From JAJXXT01 sp963764465 (lineage in GTDB: Bacteria; Pseudomonadota; Alphaproteobacteria; Acetobacterales; Acetobacteraceae): a stretch of DNA of 64,000 nt. The stretch covers positions 1,131,258 through 1,195,257 of the forward strand of contig CAVXSO010000007.1 of the NCBI GenBank assembly GCA_963764465.1, read 5' to 3'. The translations under genes were made by a program, and so were the position numbers. Under the pieces are notes generated by a model. That model was not told where the DNA came from. It was given only the letters and a program-made list of their open reading frames with translations, and made no database searches. Shown here one piece after another: positions 46,501-52,768 of the stretch; position 1 is the stretch's first letter, and each line of letters begins with the position of its first letter.

Positions 46501-46512
46501 CTGCCCAACTAG
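40588..46512 (+). CDS. Type I polyketide synthase, ACP-KS-AT-DH-KR-ACP
   Basis: A 1974-residue protein. ACP1 ~10-85 (Ser43 in GLGSTEA). KS ~100-525 with DTACSSSL (Cys271), EAHGTGT (His406) and NIGHLEAAAG (His446). AT ~630-920 with GHSLGEV (Ser724); the substrate motif position reads FAAH, neither the HAFH of malonyl nor the YASH of methylmalonyl ATs. DH ~1000-1290 with HRIEGVCVLP (His1034) and HPAVLDAAMQ (Asp1210). KR ~1310-1750 with GGLGDLG, catalytic Ser ~1698 and Tyr1711, and LHD in the B-type position. ACP2 ~1840-1920 (Ser1877 in GVDSLMA). No ER and no TE. Expected output: one extension of a FAAL-loaded fatty acyl to a 3-hydroxy- or 2-enoyl-thioester, handed to another enzyme, presumably the NRPS. 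Confidence 0.95.
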   Translation: MSESSKTAEVIQAWLVARLSQTLGIAPQEIDVREPFVRYGLGSTEAVSLAGELAEWLERKLSPALVYEYPTIEALALYLAASPDVLAPAAGTDLGREEHDEPIAVIGIGCRFPGANNPDAFWNLLRNGVDAIREVPADRFDQRAFYDPDPAVPGRMNTRWGGFLDQVDRFDASFFGISPREALRMDPQQRLLLEVTWEALQDAGQAPERLAGSQVGVFIGISTGDYGRRQWNDLEGIDAYSGTGNAPSIAANRISYLFDFRAPSIAIDTACSSSLVAVHLACRSLRNGESVLAVAGGVNLILSPAIAINFTKAGAMAPDGRCKAFDARANGYVRSEGAGVVVLKPLSRAVADRDPIHAVIRGTAVNQDGRSNGLMAPNPAAQEAVLREACRQAGVSPGQIDYIEAHGTGTLLGDPIEAQALGAVLNIERPPGRNCALGSVKTNIGHLEAAAGIAGLIKVVLALRHRQIPPSLHFEAANPLIPFDELPLRVQTALGPWPTETGPALAGVSSFGFGGTNAHAVLEAAPVAMSEAADLGRRTGPHLLPLSARTPEALHALARAYRDFLAAPEAASLLPDICYTASERLGHHDHRLAVTGHSPEQLVESLDAFLRDETRPGLSSGRRLSARRRKLVFVFSGQGSQWIGMGRRLLEQEPVFRDVIERCDRAMRPYGDWSLLAQLTATDAAQSRLNEVDIVQPALFAIQIGLAALWRSWGVEPQAVVGHSLGEVAAAYVAGALSLADAVRVVCHRSRLFTRAVGQGAMAAVELSIEEARNVLVGIEDRVSVAASNGPSLTVLSGDPAALDAVVSQLQRRDIFCRMVKVDFAAHSPQMEPLRAALVDALEGLQPQAESVPIYSTVTGQVGSGQALDALYWARNMREPVLFSTAVQCLVDDGYDIFLEISPHPILLSAMQQGLHHAGRECTLLASLRHDEDERAILLGSLGAVYAAGYPVSWTLIYPAGGRCVQLPPYPWQREPCWLEASGRETRSYREDASPSATMNHPVLGRHFVLPHPAGTHFWESLLNKNVLPYLDHHRIEGVCVLPASTYVGMALAVAAEALGSNTVALKDIEFRKALFLPEGGTRRVQAILSRDAVGAASFDIYSRDEGAKHAETPPILHATGKLCPQPDDSMATPDAGQETLTEIRTRCRDHLPGRDHYLRLEESGIHYGAFFQSIAQLWRSSEEVLGEVRVPDGTEADAPGGQIHPAVLDAAMQVFAAWVPTDGTSAHQQGLYLPTRIGTFVVHAPPGRHLWCHARMRHREADAITGDVQIFDEAECLVAEIQGLRFELLGSFARDRADANIDDWLYELQWQAQQLKAVEPAASAGRASWLIFADKGGVGDALSALLEARGERSILVVPGDSYAQTDSDQYRIHPERAEDISRLFEASLHPDQPGCRGVVHLWGLDAPRPDETTAASLNAAQAVGCGSVLLLAQALARTESDDVPRLWVATQGAQAVGEISRPLSLAQSPMWGLGRVVAKEHPSFWGGLVDLDPEASPDDAADQLWPEISGTGGEDQVAFRQGRRYVGRLVRWRPPPAQAASLRWRTDGSYLISGGLGDLGLLVARWMVEQGARRLILLGRTRLPPRANWDAAEPGSRLSRQITAIRDLEALGASVHLAAVDVADEGELRGFLDTFRAEGWPPIRGVVHAAGILHDGLLVQLDAASLRAVLRPKVMGGWLLHRLLHDVALDFFVLFSSAGSVLGQPGQGNYAAANAFLDALAHHRHAQGRPALSINWGAWAGEGFAELAGGKRLAARLALLGISSIAPARALETLERLLGQSATQVVAVPVNWKQYREFHPAGSGTPLLSELAREDDAVAGAEERTSERRDALLAAGPGERLHLLQTYLSEQVGRSLGLSPAKLDPQQPLSDLGVDSLMAVELKNRIAVDLKVNVPVVKFLQGFSVEQVVNEVLHELAAETDDTETPQIPTPAPPEESRNAARLLASLDQLSDEQVSSLLTEMLEEEKSGSLPN

Positions 46513-47410
46513 TGCAACAACGGCGGGGTTGGGAGTCGCCGTCGCGAGGACAGCAAACCCCGGCGCTCTGACTGCGTCCCGTCCAAGGGCCCTGCCTTTT
46601 CTCGCCGCGCTCCTATGTTGCACTCGCCGCCGAACCGATCGTTCCGGGCGATGGCACAATGCGCGCCTCCTGATCTGCGTGGTGCTGACATGGCTGAGCC
46701 TGGGGCAGATCTGCCAGGCCGCGGGCGGTCAAAGCGCCCTGGACATCGTGGCCGGAGTGGCCCGGTTGTTCACGAGCAAATCCAGCACCGCCACCGTCGA
46801 AATGCAGATCATCAAGCCATTCTCCCAACGGAAGATTCAGATGAAGTTCTGGTCGCTCGGCGAGTCGAAGATCCTCGTCCGGATCCGGCAACCGCCTGAG
46901 GACGCCGGCACCGCGATCCTGAAAGTCAATAACCAAGCCTGGATGTATCTGCCTAAAGCCGACCGTACGATTGTGATGCCGGCTTCGATGATGACGACCC
47001 CGTGGATGGGCAGCGACTTCGCCCTCAATGACCTGGTGAACCAGGCCCGTCTTACGGAGGATTACGCGATTACCACCACCTTCGCAGGGCAGCGGAATGG
47101 AGTAGCGGTTACCGAGTATACCCTGACACCCAAGCCGGCGGCGCCGGTGGTGTGGGGGAAGATCACCCTGGAAATACGCCAATCCGACCTGATGCCCGTG
47201 TGGCAGCGCTATTATGATGAAAACGGAATGTTGGTCCGGGAACTGACATTTTCCGGCTATGCAATTGCGGACGGGAAGCTCATTCCCACGCGCCTGGTCA
47301 TGCGGCCCATGCAGCGTGCGGGCGAATACACCACAGTCACATACGACAGCCTCCAATTCGACGTGCCGATCAACGAGTCGATTTTTTCCCTGCAAAATCT
47401 GAAGCCATGA
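46493..47410 (+). CDS. LolA-like outer-membrane lipoprotein-sorting protein
   Basis: The mature part (~240 residues) has the half-barrel LolA-type fold of COG2834: STATVEMQIIKPFSQRKIQ, RIRQPPEDAGTAILKV, NNQAWMYLPKADRTIVMP and MGSDFALNDL. Upstream is a hydrophobic signal (LLICVVLTWLSLGQICQA). GTG 46493 is chosen because GGAGGAGG stands 6 bp upstream; it overlaps the PKS 3' end by 20 bp and gives a long basic n-region of ~65 residues. A TTG at 46529 is the alternative. Function expected: periplasmic carrier of a lipid or lipoprotein from the ABC complex encoded next. Confidence 0.85.
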   Translation: MVPCPTSATTAGLGVAVARTANPGALTASRPRALPFLAALLCCTRRRTDRSGRWHNARLLICVVLTWLSLGQICQAAGGQSALDIVAGVARLFTSKSSTATVEMQIIKPFSQRKIQMKFWSLGESKILVRIRQPPEDAGTAILKVNNQAWMYLPKADRTIVMPASMMTTPWMGSDFALNDLVNQARLTEDYAITTTFAGQRNGVAVTEYTLTPKPAAPVVWGKITLEIRQSDLMPVWQRYYDENGMLVRELTFSGYAIADGKLIPTRLVMRPMQRAGEYTTVTYDSLQFDVPINESIFSLQNLKP

Positions 47411-48663
47411 GCCGATCGCTGCTGCGGCTCGCGTGGCGCAATCTCTGGTACAATCCCGCGCGGACGCTGATCGCCATGGCGGCCATCGGCGTGGGCTACG
47501 CCATGCTGCTGTTCGTGGCGTGTTTGATGGCGGGGCTCCGCCAGCAGATGATCGCAAGCGCTACCGACCTTGGCCTGTCAGACATCGAGGTGCACGCCCC
47601 CGGCTACTATCCAGATCGGCCCCTTCAGCAGACCCTGGGAGGACGACGTGGGACAGACCTCGGCGCCTTGATGGCCGTCATCGCTGCCGATCCCCGGGTT
47701 CAGGCGGCGAGCCCGCGTGTGTACTCCTACGGGCTGGTCAGCGCGACCGATCAATCCGCTGGGGTGGAGCTCCTCGGCGTCGTCCCCGATCAGGAACAGA
47801 AGATCACTGTGCTGCAAAGCCGGATTGTAAAAGGGAGCTATTTGAGCGCGGAAGTTCCCAACGGTATCCTGATGGGAGATAAACTTGCTGCCACGATTGG
47901 CGCCGCCGTGGGATCGAAAATCGTCCTGCTGACACCGGCGGCCGATGGTTCCCTGGGGAACGATCTTTACACGGTCACCGGCTTGTTCGAAACGGGGCTT
48001 TCTGACATGGACCAGGGCCTGGTCGTCATGCCTCTTGCCTCCCTGCAGGAGCTGCTGCGCTTCCCGCCGGGAAGGATCCATGAAGTCGGGATCAAACTTC
48101 ATGACGTCACCACCGCGACGACGACAGCGGCGGCGCTTGAAGCGCAACTGAGCAAAACCATTCCGGTTGAAGTGACGCCTTGGCAGCATCTGGCGCCCGA
48201 GCTGGCCGACTACGTGCAGTTCAATCGTCGAATCACATTCATTCTATTTTCCATATTCTTCCTGTTGGCAGCCATGGGCATCGTCAACACGATGCTCATG
48301 GCGATCATCGAGCGCACACGTGAGCTCGGTATGCTGATGGCGGTGGGAATGCGCCCGGGCCAGGTGGTGGGTCTGATCGTGGCGGAGGCGGCAAGTCTGG
48401 CGGCAGCCAGCCTGATCCTGGGAGCGGCGCTTGGCTCGCCGCTTCTCTGGTATCTGCAGGTTCACGGCCTGAACCTGGGCAGCGAAGGAAGCGCGATCTC
48501 GCTGGCCGGGGTTGTCGTGGGGCCGCTCTGGCACGGGCGGCAGGATTTCACGGTCTACATCCAGGCGGCTGTGGGGCTCGCCGTCACGGCTTTGGCGTCG
48601 GCCCTCTACCCCGCATGGCGAGCGTCCCGCTTTCGGCCAGCGGAGGCCCTCCGAAAGGTCTAA
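47407..48663 (+). CDS. FtsX/LolC-type ABC permease, first
   Basis: A 418-residue permease with the MacB/LolC plan: one N-terminal span (RLAWRNLWYNPARTLIAMAAIGVGY), a ~220-residue periplasmic MacB-PCD domain, then three spans (ITFILFSIFFLLAAMGIVNTMLMAI onward) with the RTRELGMLMAVGMRPGQVV loop that touches the ATPase. ATGA overlap with the LolA-like gene. Such permeases pull lipoproteins or lipids out of the inner membrane rather than pump through a channel. Confidence 0.92.
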   Translation: MSRSLLRLAWRNLWYNPARTLIAMAAIGVGYAMLLFVACLMAGLRQQMIASATDLGLSDIEVHAPGYYPDRPLQQTLGGRRGTDLGALMAVIAADPRVQAASPRVYSYGLVSATDQSAGVELLGVVPDQEQKITVLQSRIVKGSYLSAEVPNGILMGDKLAATIGAAVGSKIVLLTPAADGSLGNDLYTVTGLFETGLSDMDQGLVVMPLASLQELLRFPPGRIHEVGIKLHDVTTATTTAAALEAQLSKTIPVEVTPWQHLAPELADYVQFNRRITFILFSIFFLLAAMGIVNTMLMAIIERTRELGMLMAVGMRPGQVVGLIVAEAASLAAASLILGAALGSPLLWYLQVHGLNLGSEGSAISLAGVVVGPLWHGRQDFTVYIQAAVGLAVTALASALYPAWRASRFRPAEALRKV

Positions 48664-48665
48664 CG

Positions 48666-49955
48666 ATGATGGGCATGTTTCTGCTGGCGAAGATCGGGTG
48701 GCGGAATCTCTGGCGTAATCCCCGCGGCACCCTGCTGACGGCGCTTGCCCTGGGCTTGGGTCTGACCTTGCTTCTGGTTTCGCTTGGTCTGCTCGATGGC
48801 GGCCACGAGCAGACCATCGCCAGCGCGGTCAGGCTCGGCACCGGGGACGTCGTCGTCCAGGCACAGGGGTACCAGGAGGCGGGTTCGTCGAAGTCGTTGT
48901 TGCCGCCCCGAGCCGCGGCCGCAGCGGAGGCGTTCCTGCATAGCGATCCCATGAAACGTGTCGTGCGAGGCGTGAGTCCGCGGCTGCTCGCCTCCGGATT
49001 GCTGAGTTCCGCGATCAACGCCGATGGGGTGCGCATCATGGGGGTCATTCCCCAACAGGAACGGGCCGTCTCGCTCATTCCTCAGCGGATTGTCGAGGGC
49101 ACCTACCTCAATGACGATCAACGATCGGGCGTTGTGATCGGGGCGGCGCTGGCCCGCAAGCTCGCGGTGAAGGTTGGGGACAAACTGGTGCTGATGAGCC
49201 AGATGCTCCAACCGCCTGACACGGGAGCGCCCGGCGCGGCCGGCGGAGAGATGCAGAGCACTCTGCTGCGGGTGAGCGGGATCTTTCGCACCGGGGTGCA
49301 GGCGATCGATGCACATCTCATCCAGATGCCGTTGCCGGAGGCCCAGGCTCTGCTTGGCGTGCCGGATCAGGTTACCCAGATCGTGATCCTGCTGGACCGG
49401 GAGGACGACTCTCTGATGGTCGCCCGGGAACTGCGAAAGCAGTTGACTGGCCTCCCGGTTGAAATCTTCCCGTGGCGGGAAGCCATGCCCGAGCTGGCCC
49501 AACTCTTCCTGCTGGACAACGCTTTTAACTATGTCATGAACGGTGTGGTACTCGCGGTCGTCGGGTTGGGGATACTCAATACCATTCTCATGCGAGTGCT
49601 TGACCGTCGTTACGAATTCGGTCTTTTTTCGGCTCTCGGCCTGCAGCCTGTGCAGCTCGCCGTCATGGTCATTGGCGAGTCATTGGCGCTCACGACCATC
49701 AGCCTCGCTTTTGGCCTCGTCCTGGGGTTGGGAGCCGAGTACTATTTTTCGAACCACGGACTGGACCTGCGCTGGTTCTTCAAAAGCAGCGGTCCCGCGG
49801 CACTCGTCTTCGATCCGATCATCTATGCGCGCCTGAGCCTCACGCGAATCGCGTCGTCCGTCTTCATTGTGTTCCTGGCGGCGACCGCCATCTCCGTTTA
49901 TCCGGCGCTCAAGGCCGCACGGACGAAACTGCCTGATGCATTACGACTGCCTTAG
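48666..49955 (+). CDS. FtsX/LolC-type ABC permease, second
   Basis: A 429-residue sister of the preceding permease, 2 bp downstream: IGWRNLWRNPRGTLLTALALGLG, periplasmic domain, then FNYVMNGVVLAVVGLGILNTILM with a YEFGLFSALGLQPVQLAVMV coupling loop. The periplasmic domain has its own GAAxAxKLAVKVGDKLVLM motif, as in LolE-like proteins. The pair is expected to make a LolCE-like heterodimer. Confidence 0.92.
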   Translation: MMGMFLLAKIGWRNLWRNPRGTLLTALALGLGLTLLLVSLGLLDGGHEQTIASAVRLGTGDVVVQAQGYQEAGSSKSLLPPRAAAAAEAFLHSDPMKRVVRGVSPRLLASGLLSSAINADGVRIMGVIPQQERAVSLIPQRIVEGTYLNDDQRSGVVIGAALARKLAVKVGDKLVLMSQMLQPPDTGAPGAAGGEMQSTLLRVSGIFRTGVQAIDAHLIQMPLPEAQALLGVPDQVTQIVILLDREDDSLMVARELRKQLTGLPVEIFPWREAMPELAQLFLLDNAFNYVMNGVVLAVVGLGILNTILMRVLDRRYEFGLFSALGLQPVQLAVMVIGESLALTTISLAFGLVLGLGAEYYFSNHGLDLRWFFKSSGPAALVFDPIIYARLSLTRIASSVFIVFLAATAISVYPALKAARTKLPDALRLP

Positions 49956-49972
49956 CATGATTGGGGAGCGCG

Positions 49973-50677
49973 ATGGCTGAATGGGCGGTGGAGCTAAGAG
50001 ACGTCAAGAAGACCTACCGGGTAGGGCGGATCGAGGTTCCGGCACTGCGCGGGATCAGTCTGCGTGTTGCCCCGGGAGAATTTCTTGCGATTGCGGGCTC
50101 GTCCGGCTGCGGCAAAACCACGCTGCTGAACATTATCGGCGGTCTCGATCGTGCTGATACCGGAGAGGTCCTGGTGGAGGGGGAGAATCTTCAGCTCTTG
50201 TCCGCAAGTAGCCTGGCTCGTCTTCGGTTACGGCGTCTTGGCTTCGTCTTCCAGGCCTTCAACCTTCTGCCGGTCCTGACCGCCCTGGAGAACGCGGAGT
50301 TCACCTTGCTCCTGCAGGGTGTGCCAGCGAAGCAAAGAAGGGAGAGGGTAGAAAAGCTGTTTTCGGAAATCGGTCTTGGCGGCCTTGAAAGTCGCCGGCC
50401 CGGCGAACTATCCGGCGGGCAACAGCAACGTGTCGCGGTCGCGCGAGCTATGGTCACCGAACCGGCGTTGATTCTGGCGGATGAGCCCACCGCTAATCTT
50501 GACTCGAGGACGGCGACCGCTCTGCTCGACGTGATGGAACAACTCAATCGCACACACGGCACGACGTTTGTCTATGCCACCCACGATCCACAGGTCATGG
50601 CCCGGGCGCACCGGTTGATCGGCCTGCATGACGGGCAGATCGCGACCGACGTGGTGCATTCCAGCCCTGCTCCCTAA
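49973..50677 (+). CDS. LolD/MacB-type ABC ATPase
   Basis: A 234-residue ATPase: Walker A GSSGCGKTT, Q-loop region LGFVFQAFNLLPVLTALEN, signature LSGGQQQRVAVARAM, Walker B LILADEPTANLD, H-loop ATHDP. The LGFVFQ and the DEPTANLD forms are those of the LolD/MacB group. ATG 49973 has GGGGAG upstream. Completes the LolCDE-like complex. Confidence 0.94.
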   Translation: MAEWAVELRDVKKTYRVGRIEVPALRGISLRVAPGEFLAIAGSSGCGKTTLLNIIGGLDRADTGEVLVEGENLQLLSASSLARLRLRRLGFVFQAFNLLPVLTALENAEFTLLLQGVPAKQRRERVEKLFSEIGLGGLESRRPGELSGGQQQRVAVARAMVTEPALILADEPTANLDSRTATALLDVMEQLNRTHGTTFVYATHDPQVMARAHRLIGLHDGQIATDVVHSSPAP

Positions 50678-50680
50678 GGC

Positions 50681-51142
50681 ATGGCCAAGCCTGGACTAAA
50701 ACAGCGAGTCCGAGAAACCTGGAGAAGGCTATCGCGCCTGGACGTCCCGCCCGGAAAAATCGCAGCCGGGTTCGCCATCGGCATCGCTGCTGGGTTCCTG
50801 CCGCTCAATCCGTCGCCGATTATCGTGGCGACCGCGGTGGCGTGGCTGCTCAGCCGCAACGTGATCGCCGCCATCGCCGGGGCGACGGTGGCGCTTCTCT
50901 ATACTCCGCTGCTGCCTTTGATCTGGCTGGCTGAATATCGGCTGGGGCAAGCGGTTCTGCAGATGCAGCGTCCGGCGATGTCGGGACCGGTACGAGCATG
51001 GGATATGCTGCGAATGGGGCGGGATGCCTACGCCGCCATGGGCGTCGGCTCCATTATCATCGCCAGCCCCGTCGCGTTGCTCTCCTACTTCGTCGTCAAG
51101 TGGCTCGCCGAAAGATGGGCGCGGCAAAAAAAGAAATCCTAG
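50681..51142 (+). CDS. DUF2062 membrane protein
   Basis: A 153-residue protein with the DUF2062 layout: basic N-terminus, PPGKIAAGFAIGIAAGFLPLNPSP, RNVIAAIAGATVALLYTPLLPLIW, and a late membrane span with a lysine tail. DUF2062 proteins often accompany glycosyl- or lipid-transfer genes; their activity is unknown. Last gene of the plus-strand operon, 3 bp after the ATPase. Confidence 0.88.
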   Translation: MAKPGLKQRVRETWRRLSRLDVPPGKIAAGFAIGIAAGFLPLNPSPIIVATAVAWLLSRNVIAAIAGATVALLYTPLLPLIWLAEYRLGQAVLQMQRPAMSGPVRAWDMLRMGRDAYAAMGVGSIIIASPVALLSYFVVKWLAERWARQKKKS

Positions 51143-51186
51143 AGCAATATCCGAGCGAATGGAATCATCCGGTCGGATATTGCTCT
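51141..51186. terminator. Bidirectional hairpin between convergent operons
   Basis: AGAGCAATATCCGA (51141-51154) is perfectly complementary to TCGGATATTGCTCT (51173-51186), with an 18-nt loop. It begins within the DUF2062 stop codon and lies 30 bp from the end of the convergent PPTase gene. No U-run follows on either side, so it may be a dispersed intergenic palindrome used as an mRNA end rather than a classical intrinsic terminator. Confidence 0.7.
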
Positions 51187-51216
51187 GGAAAACGTCGTTT
51201 CTAGAGCACGGGCCGG

Positions 51217-51999
51217 CTAGATTATCTCATCGCCCGGATCCCGCCATTGCCAGCAGCTAAGGCGCCAGCCATCCCCTTCCACGGCAAGCGCGGCCATATA
51301 GCCGGGAGTGGCGGGAAGCTCCTGAACCGACCAGCGCGAGGCGTGGGATGGGTCTCGTTGCATGTCAGCTATCGGACCCGGCTCGGCGGTAGCCTGCGCC
51401 ACATCAAGCCGGTCCAGGGGAATTGAAAGTCCGCCCCCCAGGGCCTTGATGTAGGCCTCCTTGCGGGTCCAGGAGCGGAAGAATGCCTTGCCCTGCGCTG
51501 CGATCGGGAGCGCGCGGAGCCGTGCGGCCTCTGATCGCGAGAAGAACCGCGTGGCAAGCTCCGCGACGGGCAGATCGTTACGGACACGCTCGAGATCGAT
51601 ACCCACCTCCCGGCCACGAGCGACCGCATAGAGGGCGGCGCCGCGCGAGTGGGACACGCTGAAGCAGATCCTATCCACCTCGGCCCGCCCCGCGAGGTAT
51701 GGCTTTCCGTGAGCGCCGTAGCAAAAGGACAGGCGGCCAGGCGCCCGGTTCAGATAGCGGCCAAGGATGTCGCGCAGCACCCCGCGCGCAACGATGAAGT
51801 GCTCGCGATCTTTCGCGAAATAGAAGCGCCCCGCCCGCGTCTGCTCATCGGCGGCAAGGGTGCGGAGGAACGACTCACCGCGGAACCGGTGCTGGTCCAA
51901 TGTTGTCTGCCAGACATGAACCTCATCGTGCGTCAACACCAGCGCCTTCGGCGGAGGTCGCCACGGGAGGGCAGGAAGGCTGGCGGGGGGTGCCGTCAT
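51217..51999 (-). CDS. Sfp-type 4'-phosphopantetheinyl transferase
   Basis: A 260-residue PPTase of the large Sfp type. Signatures: GKPYLAGRAEVDRICFSVSHSRG, VGIDLERVR with the metal-binding Asp/Glu, and FFRSWTRKEAYIKALGGG (W-KEA-KA). It would convert the apo carrier domains of the PKS, NRPS and free ACP to holo forms. ATG 51999 lies 10 bp after the thioesterase stop. Confidence 0.95.
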   Translation of the reverse strand: MTAPPASLPALPWRPPPKALVLTHDEVHVWQTTLDQHRFRGESFLRTLAADEQTRAGRFYFAKDREHFIVARGVLRDILGRYLNRAPGRLSFCYGAHGKPYLAGRAEVDRICFSVSHSRGAALYAVARGREVGIDLERVRNDLPVAELATRFFSRSEAARLRALPIAAQGKAFFRSWTRKEAYIKALGGGLSIPLDRLDVAQATAEPGPIADMQRDPSHASRWSVQELPATPGYMAALAVEGDGWRLSCWQWRDPGDEII

Positions 52000-52009
52000 G
52001 GTACGGTTC

Positions 52010-52768
52010 TCACCTGCCGCCGTGCAATTCCTCGGAGACGAACCGAAGCAGGAGTTCACGATCGGTGTTCAGAAAGAAATGGTCGCCAGGAAACATCCGC
52101 AGCGAGAAACCGGCCTTCGTTTGCTCGCGCCACCCGTCGAGGTCGTCGCCGCTGACCCGGTGGTCCTGCTCGCCGCCAATACTGACGATACGGCAGGCCA
52201 GAGGAGGCTCGGGCGAGTACGCGTAGGTTTCCCCGATGGCGAAGTCGGCACGCAGGACGGGAAGCAGGATTCGCATGATCTCGATGTTTTGCAGCACCTC
52301 CAGCGGCGTGCCGTTGAGGCGGCGCATCTCTTCGAGGAATTCCCCATCAGGCAGTGCATGGATCGATCGGTGCCGGGGTGGGATCTGCGGGGCGCGCCCC
52401 GCGGAGACAATCAGGCAGACGGGCAGAATTCCAGACATTCTGCGGATCTGACGGGCAAGCTCGAAGCTGACCAATGCCCCGAGGCTGTGGCCGAAGAACG
52501 CAAACGGCCGATCGAGAAGCGGTTCCAGGGCCACTGCGAGGGCTTCGACGAGAGGCGACAGCCGCGTGAAGGAAGGTTCCATCAGCCGCGTTCCCCGGCC
52601 GGGATACTGAACCGGGCAGACATCGACGCCAGCCGGCAGGCACTCGGCCCAGGAGCGATAAACGACGGCGCTGCTTCCCGCATAGGGGAAGCAGAACAGG
52701 CGGAGCCCGGCCTGCGGGTTCGGTCGCCGGCCGAAGATCCAGGTGTTAGACGTGGTTGCGTCGGTCAT
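52010..52768 (-). CDS. Type II thioesterase of the NRPS/PKS cluster
   Basis: A 252-residue alpha/beta hydrolase of the GrsT/RifR type: LFCFPYAGSSAVVYRSW, VQYPGRGTRL, nucleophile FFGHSLGALVSFELA and the histidine of FPGDHFFLNTD. These editing enzymes free carrier domains blocked with the wrong acyl group. ATG 52768 overlaps the NRPS end by 23 bp; a TTG at 52789 is less likely. Confidence 0.95.
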   Translation of the reverse strand: MTDATTSNTWIFGRRPNPQAGLRLFCFPYAGSSAVVYRSWAECLPAGVDVCPVQYPGRGTRLMEPSFTRLSPLVEALAVALEPLLDRPFAFFGHSLGALVSFELARQIRRMSGILPVCLIVSAGRAPQIPPRHRSIHALPDGEFLEEMRRLNGTPLEVLQNIEIMRILLPVLRADFAIGETYAYSPEPPLACRIVSIGGEQDHRVSGDDLDGWREQTKAGFSLRMFPGDHFFLNTDRELLLRFVSEELHGGR

